Positions 8,211-15,735 of a stretch of DNA of 58,550 bases are shown piece after piece. Below the pieces are notes generated by a model that was given only the letters and a program-made list of their open reading frames with translations, was not told the origin of the DNA and did not search any database. The position numbers and the translations under genes are program-made. Each line of letters opens with the position of its first letter. The stretch's first letter is position 1. Source of the DNA: a virus; IMG/VR virus record IMGVR_UViG_3300007513_000047, positions 1 through 58,550 of that record. One strand, given 5' to 3'.

Positions 8211-9331
8211 CTAATAATATCTATATTACTATTCTTAGACCAAACCTCTAGTTCAGTTCTAAGTCTGTTATCATTTTTTAATTTCTCGTATCTTCTACCT
8301 GCGTGTTTCTTCCACCATGTAATGATACTATCGTATTCAAATCTATCAAAGTTGATATTCTTTTCTAATGTATCAGTTTCTAAATTCAAATACTCTTTTA
8401 CATTCTTGAAACCATATGTTCCAAGATATTGTCTCTTCTGTTCTGTAAGATTCTTTGCATCAACGAAACATTGTTTGAATGGTTTTAACATTTCGCTATG
8501 ATGTTTATCTAATGAATTTCTTATAATAGAAATCATCTTGCCTTGCGTTTTAAGTTTTCTACTCGATGCATCATCATGAACAAGTGGCACTCCATTATTC
8601 TTATTTTCAAACCATTCTTTTAGATGTGCATACTTATCATCATTGATTGACGGAACAAAATCTGAATCAGTTAGTCCTATAAATCTTAAGAATGGTTTCA
8701 TGCCATCATACATCGATGATGATTTAGATGTGCCATATAATGATGTAGTTTCAAACATACAGAACTCTGTATTATATTTCTTGTTTAATGTTTCTCTTGC
8801 AAGATGTGAATTACAAATGCCTGCAAGTAGTTTACCACCTAGATAATTGAAACCAAATGGTTGTGTTGGTATGATATTAAACCCCATGATTGCTGAGTCA
8901 TTAAATCTTCTCATTACATCTTTGTCTAATGTGTTTAAAGGTTTGCCTAGAAATTCATTACGAGGTTTAGAGTTGATAGTAGGAGAACCAAAACGAATGA
9001 ACCCTACAATCTTATTAGTATTAGTTTCATATACAACCCACTTAAGAGTTTTGCCTGGTATCGATTTCTGAATCATTTGAGATGCAACTATATCAATGTA
9101 ATCATCGTATAAAGAAACCTCTCTACAGTCGAACTCCATGTCTTCTGGATGAATCGTAAAGTCTTGAAACATGTCGTCCTCTGGACCCATACCAAATAAT
9201 GATGCAGGTCTATCTGACATTTTTTCTAGTTTTACTTTGCGTAGATAATCATCTATTCTATCAAAATTAGCATAGTAGTCGATAAAGATTTGACCGACAT
9301 ATTGTGCATCTTGTTTTGATAGTATCAACAT
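8207..9331 (-). CDS. DruA-like / DUF4338-like protein (putative)
   Basis: A 374-residue protein. The middle segment (KIVGFIRFGSPT at about 108-120, FNIIPTQPFGFNYLGGKLLAGI, then ARETLNKKYNTEFCMFETTSLYG and a DGMKPFLRFIG run) recalls the DUF4338/DruA family. In that family a GFxxFxSP strand, a NxxxIxP block and a Y....E-TTxxxG block occur in this order. DruA is a component of the Druantia defence system, but phage-borne relatives have unknown roles. The C-terminal third is basic and helical (ending WWKKHAGRRYEKLKNDNR). Its own promoter is at 9347-9376. The family assignment is from memory of motif order, with moderate doubt. Confidence 0.4.
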   Translation of the reverse strand: MLILSKQDAQYVGQIFIDYYANFDRIDDYLRKVKLEKMSDRPASLFGMGPEDDMFQDFTIHPEDMEFDCREVSLYDDYIDIVASQMIQKSIPGKTLKWVVYETNTNKIVGFIRFGSPTINSKPRNEFLGKPLNTLDKDVMRRFNDSAIMGFNIIPTQPFGFNYLGGKLLAGICNSHLARETLNKKYNTEFCMFETTSLYGTSKSSSMYDGMKPFLRFIGLTDSDFVPSINDDKYAHLKEWFENKNNGVPLVHDDASSRKLKTQGKMISIIRNSLDKHHSEMLKPFKQCFVDAKNLTEQKRQYLGTYGFKNVKEYLNLETDTLEKNINFDRFEYDSIITWWKKHAGRRYEKLKNDNRLRTELEVWSKNSNIDIIR

Positions 9332-9346
9332 AAAAAACCCACCTCC

Positions 9347-9376
9347 ATTATAAACGAAGATGGGTATAATTGTCTA
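9347..9376 (-). promoter_or_regulatory. Early-type promoter for the DruA-like gene
   Basis: Minus strand TAGACA (9371-9376), 18-base spacer, TATAAT (9347-9352). AAAGTCAC precedes the -35, as in the uvsX promoter. GGAGGTGGG follows the -10 and can serve as the ribosome site for the gene at 8207-9331. Confidence 0.65.
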
Positions 9377-9390
9377 GTGACTTTTTGTAA

Positions 9391-9915
9391 TTATGCTACG
9401 AATTCATCGCCAGGATTCCATGCACAACCTGTAAGACCACCAGCTTTTAATGCTTGTAATGTTCTTAATATTTCTTGTGCGTTTCTACCTGTATCTAATG
9501 CGTTGACTGAAACACTTTGAATTGTTCCATTAGGGTCAACAATGAATGTTGCTCTATAACAAACACCGTTGTCAATATCAACGATTCCTAATTCAGAAGA
9601 TAAATATAGTCCAGTGTCAGCTGCAAGTTCATGATTGATTTCTCTAATCATTCCATTTACATTTCTCCAGGCCTGTTTGCAGAATTCATTATCACCACTG
9701 ATACCAATTACTCTCGCCTCATCGACAAGTATGTCCATAGCGGCAATTTCTGTTGGGCATATGAATGTGAAATCTTTTGGATAAAAGTAAATGACACTCC
9801 AACCAACATGTTCCTCTAAACTTACCTCTGTTATATCGTTTGCAGGATTAACTCCTTGTAAATTAAAAGTAGGAAATTCATCACCTACAGTTAATTGTTC
9901 TCCTTCTCTAAACAT
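9391..9915 (-). CDS. AhpC/TSA-family peroxiredoxin
   Basis: A 174-residue peroxiredoxin. The peroxidatic cysteine is C53 in FTFICPTE with the conserved Pro and Thr, and a resolving-type cysteine is C164 in TGCAWNPGD. VIYFYPKDFT and the DNGVCYRATFIVDPNG region match the AhpC-type fold. The family reduces hydrogen peroxide and organic peroxides with thioredoxin or AhpF-like donors, presumably supplied by the host. I chose the ATG at 9915 because AGAGGAG sits 6 bases upstream; an ATG 17 codons earlier falls inside a tRNA-like element (9937-10008). A promoter lies at 10019-10047. Confidence 0.93.
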   Translation of the reverse strand: MFREGEQLTVGDEFPTFNLQGVNPANDITEVSLEEHVGWSVIYFYPKDFTFICPTEIAAMDILVDEARVIGISGDNEFCKQAWRNVNGMIREINHELAADTGLYLSSELGIVDIDNGVCYRATFIVDPNGTIQSVSVNALDTGRNAQEILRTLQALKAGGLTGCAWNPGDEFVA

Positions 9916-9936
9916 TTTTTCTCCTCTGTTTGAAAC

Positions 9937-10008
9937 TGGAGCGGAGTGAAAGTTTCGATACTTCATCTCTCAACTGGTAGTCGAGTGTGTTCTTTACACT
10001 AACTCCGC
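9937..10008 (-). ncRNA. tRNA-like element in the peroxiredoxin leader
   Basis: On the minus strand this 72-base stretch folds as a cloverleaf. The acceptor GCGGAGT pairs with ACTCCGC over 7 bp, followed by a T discriminator and an encoded CCA. The D stem is GTGT/ACAC with a 5-base loop; the anticodon stem CTCGA/TTGAG has loop CTACCAG (ACC at the anticodon position, T33, A37); a 4-base variable region and a weak T arm with loop ATCGAAA follow. The arm spacing (2, 1 and 4 bases) is canonical, but the D loop lacks GG and the T loop lacks TTC, so it is a degenerate tRNA or tRNA mimic. It lies between a promoter and the peroxiredoxin ribosome site. Confidence 0.5.
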
Positions 10009-10018
10009 TTAGTATTCC

Positions 10019-10047
10019 ATCCTACTAAATCTAGTAGTATTTTACAA
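10019..10047 (-). promoter_or_regulatory. Early-type promoter for peroxiredoxin
   Basis: Minus strand TTGTAA (10042-10047), 17-base spacer, TAGGAT (10019-10024). AAAAAACCCC precedes the -35, the same upstream motif as five or more other promoters in this window. Confidence 0.55.
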
Positions 10048-10061
10048 GGGGTTTTTTGAAA

Positions 10062-10484
10062 TTATTTAATTTTAATTTCGACTGGTTTATCTTCTTCTGG
10101 AATAATCCTTTCTAAAGATACACTCAATATACCATCTTTCATATCTGCACCCTTGACTTCAATATCGTCTGCAAGTGTAAATCGTCTATTGAAAGTTCTG
10201 CCTGATAAACCTCTGTGAACATACTCAGTATCTTCACTTAGATTTTCTTTTGAACCCTCAATCAAAAGAGTTTCTTTTTCTTTTGTAATGGATATATCCT
10301 TCTTACCGAACCCAGCAACAGCAAGTTCAATACTGAAATTTTCAGCATCAATCTTTACAATATTGTAAGGTGGGTAGTTTGAAGTGTCGTGCAAATGTTC
10401 AGCACGGTTTAATAGTTGAAAAGTTCTGTCGAACCCTATTGCGAATGGGAATGATTTCCCGAAGACATCGTCATAGATTGTCAT
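10062..10484 (-). CDS. Small heat-shock protein, Hsp20 family
   Basis: A 140-residue alpha-crystallin-type chaperone. The core begins at IDAENFSIELAVAGFGKKDISI, has the LIEGSKEN strand, the GLSGRTFNRRFTLADDIEV block, and closes with GILSVSLERIIPEED. The usual C-terminal IxI anchoring motif appears as VEIKIK. Hsp20 proteins bind unfolding polypeptides as oligomers without ATP; many marine T4-like phages carry one. I chose the ATG at 10484 because AAGGAGG sits 8 bases upstream. The long structured leader (10485-10878) may control its translation. Confidence 0.95.
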   Translation of the reverse strand: MTIYDDVFGKSFPFAIGFDRTFQLLNRAEHLHDTSNYPPYNIVKIDAENFSIELAVAGFGKKDISITKEKETLLIEGSKENLSEDTEYVHRGLSGRTFNRRFTLADDIEVKGADMKDGILSVSLERIIPEEDKPVEIKIK

Positions 10485-10878
10485 AATAGTCCTCCTTAAG
10501 CGACTGTTTGTTAAAATACCTAACCTCAAATGAGCATTAGGGCGTATGGGATGTCGAACTCTTTACGGTTTCAAACTTCTCGAGCAAATCTAAAACAAGT
10601 TCAACATCTCATACTAAAGTGAGGTTTATTTCCCAACTCGAACACGGAAGGGACTTCTTCCTCAATGCTTCGCAAACGAAGCAACTGAGTCACTCTTACT
10701 TCTGAATCGCCTTCATTTGAACAATTATAAACTGTTCTATGAAAGAACATCATCCGTCTGGACTCAGTAAGATGAAGTTCTCTAGGTCTCGAATTAACGG
10801 TAACCGGATCCCTTCATCGTCCAGATTGTTCTCAACTAATTGGTTTTCATTTCTCTCCCAATCGATTAATTACAATCT
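10485..10878 (-). ncRNA. Long structured leader RNA or ncRNA upstream of hsp20
   Basis: No convincing gene lies in this stretch of about 390 bases, but it contains many inverted repeats. Paired arms: 10771-10777 with 10812-10818 (7 bp); 10684-10691 with 10761-10768 (8 bp); 10666-10672 with 10677-10683 (7 bp, 4-base loop); 10550-10559 with 10599-10608 (10 bp, one pair a G-U wobble only on the minus-strand RNA). The TGTTC at 10733-10737 can pair with either 10719-10723 or 10745-10749, so two hairpins exclude each other. A promoter sits at its 5' end and hsp20 at its 3' end. It may be an RNA thermometer-type leader or a separate ncRNA. No match to RNase P, tmRNA or 6S RNA was evident. Confidence 0.55.
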
Positions 10879-10884
10879 AGGACT

Positions 10885-10914
10885 ATTATATAGTACATTT
10901 GGTAGCTTAAACAA
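10885..10914 (-). promoter_or_regulatory. Early-type promoter for the hsp20 leader
   Basis: Minus strand TTGTTT (10909-10914), 18-base spacer, TATAAT (10885-10890) followed by AG. AAAAAACCCC lies directly upstream of the -35, after a long A/T tract (10919-10950). Predicted start near 10878. Confidence 0.65.
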
Positions 10915-10934
10915 GGGGTTTTTTAATTTTTTTT

Positions 10935-11066
10935 TTAATTTTTTTTATTTTTGTATTCTTCTTCACTAATAACTCTTATCTTTTCTTTAGGAAAAGTTAT
11001 ATTCCATGCATAAACATCAGTTTTAATCTGCCATATCATAAGTCTTCGCCACAATCTTTTAATCAT
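10935..11066 (-). CDS. Hypothetical basic peptide, 43 aa
   Basis: A 43-residue, strongly basic peptide starting MIKRLWRRLMIWQIK and ending in an Asn/Lys run. Its ATG overlaps the TGA of the upstream gene (ATGA), a standard sign of translational coupling. The end of the frame lies in the A-rich tract next to the hsp20 promoter. No family recognised. Confidence 0.5.
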   Translation of the reverse strand: MIKRLWRRLMIWQIKTDVYAWNITFPKEKIRVISEEEYKNKKN

Positions 11067-11290
11067 GCTTCTATAGGTTTGTCACGAAAGATTATGTTTG
11101 ATAGTCCGAGTTTGTTTCTTCGTTCTATCTCAACTCTAACTTTAGCTCTAAGTTTTCGTTTAGTGCTTTCTTTATTGTATGCTTCGATTAAGTCTGCGTT
11201 TGATTTACATTTCATGTAGTCATAAACTAAAGTAGTCTTCTTAGTCATTCTATCATATTGTCTAGATGTTTTTCCAAATTTAATTGGCAT
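11063..11290 (-). CDS. Hypothetical basic protein, 75 aa
   Basis: A small, basic, probably helical protein (MPIKFGKTSRQYDRMTKK..., then KLRAKVRVEIERRNKLG). It has AGGAG ahead of its ATG and follows the cyclase gene by 17 bases. The charge pattern could fit a nucleic-acid-binding protein, but no motif proves it. Confidence 0.6.
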   Translation of the reverse strand: MPIKFGKTSRQYDRMTKKTTLVYDYMKCKSNADLIEAYNKESTKRKLRAKVRVEIERRNKLGLSNIIFRDKPIEA

Positions 11291-11307
11291 AATATACTCC
11301 TGTTCTT

Positions 11308-13197
11308 TTATTTATTGAGTTTACGAACCTCTTTTCTTCCTCTGCCATCATCAAAGACAGGTGCAAATATTTTAACTGGTATGTCTTTACCCTTAACTTT
11401 AATCTCATCTATTTGTTGACATGCAATATTGTCCAATTGCATATAAGTATATTCGGATAAAAGAATTGGTGTATCAAAAGTTCTTGTTTGAACTTCTAAT
11501 CTTGCGCCAAGATTAACTGCATCTCCAACTACTGAGTAATCAAATCTCAATTCACTTCCCATATTTCCTACAATACATGGGCCTGTATTAATTCCTGTAC
11601 CTATTACTACTGGTGGTAAATCCATACCCTCATCTTTAATTTCTTGATTCATTTTCTCAGTGAGTAGTTCTATTTCTATTGCAGTCTTCACAGCCATCTC
11701 TGCATGATTAGGACAATCTAACGGAGCATTCCAAAATGCCATTAAACAATCCCCCATATACTTATCTACTGTTCCACCATTCTCAATTACCACCTTTGTC
11801 ATACCATCTAAGAATCTATTGATAAGTAATACTAGTCCCTCTGGATCATCATTCTTCATATAAGCTTCTGATATGGGAGTGAATCCAACTATGTCTGCAA
11901 ATAAGAAAGACATTTCTTTTCTATCACCACCAAGTCTAAGTTTACTTGGGTCTTTCTGGAGTTCTTCAATCATATCAGGAGATAAATATTTCTGGAACTG
12001 CTTCTTAATTTGTTCTTTGAGTTGGTAGGTCGTATAGTATTGGTTGAAAGAGGCATGCCCGAAAACAACTATGGAGGAAATCGATGACCAGAAAATATCG
12101 AAGAGAACGAGAGATGAAGACCATAAGTAGAAACCCCCACCCACCTGAACTAACACGATACTGGAACTCACTATCGCCGAGTAGACTGTGGGAAGTTTGT
12201 AAACCGATGCCAATATTCCTAGAAGGACTATCAAAAGAAGAACGACTTCTAAAAATTCAAGAAAGTCGGATTGTTGTATTTGAACTCCTGTCGAGACGGT
12301 TTGGATTAGGTTCGCTTGAACTTCGTGGGGATACATTGTACCCACTGGAGTTGAAATTGGATTAGCTAATCCTTCAGCAGTAAGACCATAAACTAGAATC
12401 TTATTCTCTATATCCGATTCTTTTAGGTCTGAGAATGAAATGGAATCAAACTGATTCCAATAAGAAATCATTAAGTCACCGCTTGATGTGGTCTCGATTG
12501 GCGAATCTCTTCCCATTTTTACCCAAACTATACCCTCTTCTTTAGTAACCCTAGTCTGATAATTAGGTTGGTCATAGAAAGCTCTGAGTGTTTCAAAGCC
12601 CAAACTCGGATAGAGCTGGCCATTGGCCTGGATGACAAGCGGAGCGCTCCTGATGGTACCATCAAAGTTAGGGGTTTTCGCCACACTAGGTGTAGCGACT
12701 GTGACTCCCATACCCCAAGCCGAACTTTGTAATCCGGGAATGGGACTCACCAAACCTGGAAAGTTCCATACATGGTCTTGTATATCACCATCTCCAAATA
12801 CAGATGTATTTACGAATGGTGCGTTGCCTGATTCTTTTTGAACTGTTGGTGCAGATGATAATATGGTTAATCTATTCTCTAATGCGTTTGCAAAGACTTC
12901 GTCTCCACCAAATCTATCTTCTTCTGAGAATAGAATATTGAATACATGAGTGTTTGTGTGGTGAGTTTCCCATAGAGTATCAGCATATATCTCTCTAGGG
13001 AATGGGTATTGACCTAGGGCGTCTATCGACTTTTCATCTATATTTACTAGAAGAATGTCTTCTACTTGAACTTTTTCTTTTGATGAATGTAGAACATCGA
13101 AGTAAGACCATCTAACATTATCTATTAAATAAGGCGACCATATCTTTACACCCACCAATGCAACGATAGTGAGTAATACCGTTTTCCAATTATACAT
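11308..13197 (-). CDS. CHASE2-domain class III adenylate/guanylate cyclase
   Basis: A 629-residue membrane receptor cyclase. An N-terminal span (TVLLTIVALVGVKIW) is followed by an extracytoplasmic CHASE2 sensor of about 290 residues (DILLVNIDEKSIDALGQYPFPR at its start). Two or three clustered spans (LEVVLLLIVLLGILASVY, then AIVSSSIVLVQVGGGFYLW) lead to a cytoplasmic class III cyclase domain. Its catalytic blocks are visible: LFADIVGFT, DKYMGDCLMAFWNAP and DYSVVGDAVNLGARLE. It should make cAMP (or cGMP) in response to a periplasmic cue. The start at 13197 overlaps the TAA of the upstream gene. It is the last large gene of the curli cassette; in bacteria CHASE2 cyclases often neighbour FecR proteins, as here. 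Confidence 0.92.
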   Translation of the reverse strand: MYNWKTVLLTIVALVGVKIWSPYLIDNVRWSYFDVLHSSKEKVQVEDILLVNIDEKSIDALGQYPFPREIYADTLWETHHTNTHVFNILFSEEDRFGGDEVFANALENRLTILSSAPTVQKESGNAPFVNTSVFGDGDIQDHVWNFPGLVSPIPGLQSSAWGMGVTVATPSVAKTPNFDGTIRSAPLVIQANGQLYPSLGFETLRAFYDQPNYQTRVTKEEGIVWVKMGRDSPIETTSSGDLMISYWNQFDSISFSDLKESDIENKILVYGLTAEGLANPISTPVGTMYPHEVQANLIQTVSTGVQIQQSDFLEFLEVVLLLIVLLGILASVYKLPTVYSAIVSSSIVLVQVGGGFYLWSSSLVLFDIFWSSISSIVVFGHASFNQYYTTYQLKEQIKKQFQKYLSPDMIEELQKDPSKLRLGGDRKEMSFLFADIVGFTPISEAYMKNDDPEGLVLLINRFLDGMTKVVIENGGTVDKYMGDCLMAFWNAPLDCPNHAEMAVKTAIEIELLTEKMNQEIKDEGMDLPPVVIGTGINTGPCIVGNMGSELRFDYSVVGDAVNLGARLEVQTRTFDTPILLSEYTYMQLDNIACQQIDEIKVKGKDIPVKIFAPVFDDGRGRKEVRKLNK

Positions 13198-13361
13198 TAC
13201 TGGATCCAGCAAACAGGATATACACACCAGTAAGGATTAGCAAATCCTAATAACCATAGTATGAGAATCCATAATGGGATTTTTACCCATGTTCTGCCTT
13301 TAGACCACTCTCTGAATCGTATGGCGTATGGTGCCATTTTATTAAACAACCAGTCTTGCAT
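13197..13361 (-). CDS. Small Trp-rich membrane protein, 54 aa
   Basis: A 54-residue protein starting MQDWLFNKMAP, with one membrane span (IPLWILILWLLGFA) and a short C-terminal tail holding two cysteines (YWCVYPVCW). Start and stop both sit in TAATG overlaps with the neighbours, so it is translationally coupled inside the curli cassette. Its position next to the cyclase suggests an accessory membrane partner, which is an inference. Confidence 0.6.
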   Translation of the reverse strand: MQDWLFNKMAPYAIRFREWSKGRTWVKIPLWILILWLLGFANPYWCVYPVCWIQ

Positions 13362-13546
13362 TATCCTCTGATTTCCTCTATAGGTTCTGGTATTACAATC
13401 TCTTCTGGTTGCATATGATTAAGGTAAATATACAATGCACCACCTAAAAGTGTAATCATCAAAGCCCATGCTAGTAATCTTCTCATAAATCTTTTCCTTT
13501 TTTTTAGACGCCACTCGCCTTTAAGTTTAATTATTCTCTCGTTCAT
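13361..13546 (-). CDS. Small single-span membrane protein, 61 aa
   Basis: A strongly basic N-terminus (KLKGEWRLKKRKRFMRR) precedes one span (LLAWALMITLLGGALYIYL) and an acidic, Pro-rich outer tail (QPEEIVIPEPIEEIRG), giving an N-in/C-out topology. The start overlaps the gene before it by 20 bases and the stop overlaps the next ATG. Coupled within the curli cassette; no family recognised. Confidence 0.6.
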   Translation of the reverse strand: MNERIIKLKGEWRLKKRKRFMRRLLAWALMITLLGGALYIYLNHMQPEEIVIPEPIEEIRG

Positions 13547-13739
13547 TTTCTTGTATAAAGTCTTTCATCTCTAACATCCAAGCTCTAAGTCTATGGGTTT
13601 GTTTCATGTGAAACTCTGCGTTCTTCTTATCTTCTAGTATCATTCTATTATGATAATCTATTACCCTCAGAATGATTCTTATGCCCTCTTGATATGGCAT
13701 ACGAATTAGAGTTGAAAATCTCTCTTTTTTTGTAGACAT
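13527..13739 (-). CDS. Hypothetical helical protein, 70 aa
   Basis: A charged, probably all-helical soluble protein (MSTKKERFSTLIRMPYQEGIRI..., HMKQTHRLRAWMLEMKDF). It follows the second curlin-like gene by 8 bases and overlaps the next small membrane gene. Function unknown. Confidence 0.55.
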   Translation of the reverse strand: MSTKKERFSTLIRMPYQEGIRIILRVIDYHNRMILEDKKNAEFHMKQTHRLRAWMLEMKDFIQENERENN

Positions 13740-13747
13740 TCAAGATA

Positions 13748-14578
13748 TTAGTTTCCTTGCGAAACCGTGACAGAACAACCGCCAGAAGTTTGGCAGTTTT
13801 GTGTAAGTGTATAATTTTGTGTTGTGTTGCCTCGTTGTTCGAAATCGAGAGTAGTTCCAAATGTTCCATTTAATGTTATGGTTGCATTGTGTTCGCCATG
13901 GCCATCTTGAAGATAATCAACAGTATTGTCATCATTCTGAACTGTTAAATAAAATTCTTTTGCACCATCGCCCTTTTGTTTGCCAAAGATTGAGTTATCA
14001 TCTCCATATAAATATATTCTTGCTGAGTGTCCATCACAATTACCTTGTGAACAATTTCGTTGTTGCCCAACTATTTCGTTATCATCTCCATGTATATCTA
14101 CGGTAACATAATGACCGCCACCCTCTGTATTATCAATTGCCCAACTAGTGTCGGTTCTACTTGAGATTTCATATCCTTGAGCCCACCATAACTTATTATT
14201 TGTTCCATAACTAATATGAAACTGAATATCATTCTTGTTGCAATCTGAATTTTTAGTACAGTTCTGCCAGAGTTTAACAGTTTGGTTATCATAGTCAATA
14301 TCACCACCCCAAGATGCGCCAGAACCCCAACTTGGAGAATCATTGGCCCAACCTATTTCGTTGTTAGAACCAACTTGTTTCATTTCAATCACAACATCAT
14401 CTCCATCACCTACAGAAAAGAATATATCGTTGTTGAATCCTTCTTGAATGATATCGATTTCTAAGTTGTCTCCACCTGCTACTTGATTAATGTTGATAGT
14501 ATTATCATCAGATGCTATAACTGATAAGGAAAACAATGTTCCTATTGCAAATGTTTTTATTTTATTTAAAAAATCCAT
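13748..14578 (-). CDS. Curlin-like secreted fibre subunit with paired cysteines
   Basis: A 276-residue secreted protein. An N-terminal signal (KIKTFAIGTLFSLSVIA) precedes repeated curlin-type strand-turn units with Gln and Asn ladders: NINQVAGGDN, IIQEGFNND, MKQVGSNNEIG, FEQRGNTTQNYTLTQ. Such units stack as a beta-solenoid in CsgA/CsgB. Unlike E. coli curlins it carries three cysteine pairs, C107/C113, C176/C181 and C262/C268, spaced as if to bridge turns. It lies directly after fecR in the cassette that also holds CsgG and CsgF. It is probably exported through CsgG; whether it is the major subunit or a nucleator cannot be told. Confidence 0.8.
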   Translation of the reverse strand: MDFLNKIKTFAIGTLFSLSVIASDDNTININQVAGGDNLEIDIIQEGFNNDIFFSVGDGDDVVIEMKQVGSNNEIGWANDSPSWGSGASWGGDIDYDNQTVKLWQNCTKNSDCNKNDIQFHISYGTNNKLWWAQGYEISSRTDTSWAIDNTEGGGHYVTVDIHGDDNEIVGQQRNCSQGNCDGHSARIYLYGDDNSIFGKQKGDGAKEFYLTVQNDDNTVDYLQDGHGEHNATITLNGTFGTTLDFEQRGNTTQNYTLTQNCQTSGGCSVTVSQGN

Positions 14579-14583
14579 ATTAA

Positions 14584-15735
14584 TTAACCTTGTTGAATAA
14601 TAACTATTTCTATTCCATCTCCATCACCAAATGTTATAACACCTTGATAACCTTCTACTTCGGTCTCTAGAGTTCCGGAACCTCCTGCGGCTATTATTAT
14701 ATTTATGTGTCCATTCACATCTCTAAAGAATACTAAGTCGCCATCTTGTTCAAAGATATTATACTGCGATTCTTTATTGAACCCAGCAGATGCACCTCTA
14801 AGTTTGAAACCTGCTATATCTGCGGCCTGTCTATCATCAACCAATACAACTCTAGTCTTTTCTAAAGCTTCAACAACATCTAATAAATCTTGTAAGAAGT
14901 CTACATCTAGATAATCAATATCTAATTCGGAGAAATCTCCTTCCATAGTGTCATCTAATGCATTTGCTTCTAGTTCATTAAACTCTAAGAAGTCGATGTC
15001 TAATACACCTTGGTCTGAGTTCTGCTCATCTGAATATGATTCTTCCATCGCCTGTCTTATCGCAGGTGGTGGATTCACAATAAACATATTGTCAATCATA
15101 CTAGGTGTTATGCCTTGAACAACAACTGATTTAGTTGGTGCGGCCTCAAAAGATGCGACTGTTGTGGCCGCATACGCTTGATTTAAAATCGTTTCACCGC
15201 CATCATTCCATACTAAAATCTCTCCTGATGTTTCACCTGTTGTTTCATCAGGCAAAAGAATGACCATTGTCCTACCCAACTCATCTATGGTTGTGGTGAA
15301 ATCGGTCCCTCTCATCGTAATGTTCGCCGTTGGTGTGGCGACATTAACATTTTGTTTTTTAATTCTATTACCAGCACCCGAGGCAAATCTTGATGTGCCT
15401 CTTACCATTCTAATCGACATCTTTGATAGACTTGGGTCTGGATCGTAATACGCCTCGTCAATATAAACAAGACTGTTTTCTGTTAATGAGAGTTGTTCTG
15501 CATCGAGGAACTCTATTAACATTCTGCCATTGGCAGTTTCCGCTTCATCATATAAAACTATGTCTGTTCCGACATCAGTTTCAAGCCGACTGTCACCTCT
15601 TTTTACGGAAGTGACACCTTTGTTTTCTACAATATCACCAATGGGTTCAGCATAAGCGAACCCACCGTATGATAAAAAAAGACTTAAACTAACTGTCGTT
15701 AGCAGCGTCTTTCTGATTAATTTGAATGATTGCAT
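14584..15735 (-). CDS. Secreted FecR-domain protein
   Basis: A 383-residue exported protein with a signal peptide (LLTTVSLSLFLSYGGFAYA). The FecR-type region covers GVTSVKRGDSRLETDVGTDIVLYDE, then GRMLIEFLDAEQLSLTENSLVYIDE and VATPTANITMRGTDFTT. A long acidic middle (Asp/Glu-rich, residues about 230-290) and a Gly-rich end (IIIAAGGSGTLETEVEGYQG) follow. FecR domains sit in the periplasm and are common beside CHASE2 cyclases and secretion systems. I chose the ATG at 15735, with GGA 8 bases upstream; a GTG two codons earlier is possible. It overlaps the upstream curlin-like gene. Confidence 0.85.
   Translation of the reverse strand: MQSFKLIRKTLLTTVSLSLFLSYGGFAYAEPIGDIVENKGVTSVKRGDSRLETDVGTDIVLYDEAETANGRMLIEFLDAEQLSLTENSLVYIDEAYYDPDPSLSKMSIRMVRGTSRFASGAGNRIKKQNVNVATPTANITMRGTDFTTTIDELGRTMVILLPDETTGETSGEILVWNDGGETILNQAYAATTVASFEAAPTKSVVVQGITPSMIDNMFIVNPPPAIRQAMEESYSDEQNSDQGVLDIDFLEFNELEANALDDTMEGDFSELDIDYLDVDFLQDLLDVVEALEKTRVVLVDDRQAADIAGFKLRGASAGFNKESQYNIFEQDGDLVFFRDVNGHINIIIAAGGSGTLETEVEGYQGVITFGDGDGIEIVIIQQG

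Noticed and set aside
9937-10008. Plus-strand tRNA-Thr (GGT anticodon)
   Set aside because: The reverse orientation gives a 5-base D-anticodon linker, a 1-base variable region and no CCA, so the minus-strand reading is the better fold.
10485-10878. RNase P RNA, tmRNA or group I intron
   Set aside because: A GAGGAAGAAGTCC segment recalls the RNase P core and a GTTCGA segment recalls a T arm, but the remaining conserved elements, the CCA end and a tag-coding frame are missing.
12084-12365. Plus-strand open frame in the cyclase gene
   Set aside because: Antisense to the confident CHASE2 gene; composition and lack of a ribosome site argue it is chance.
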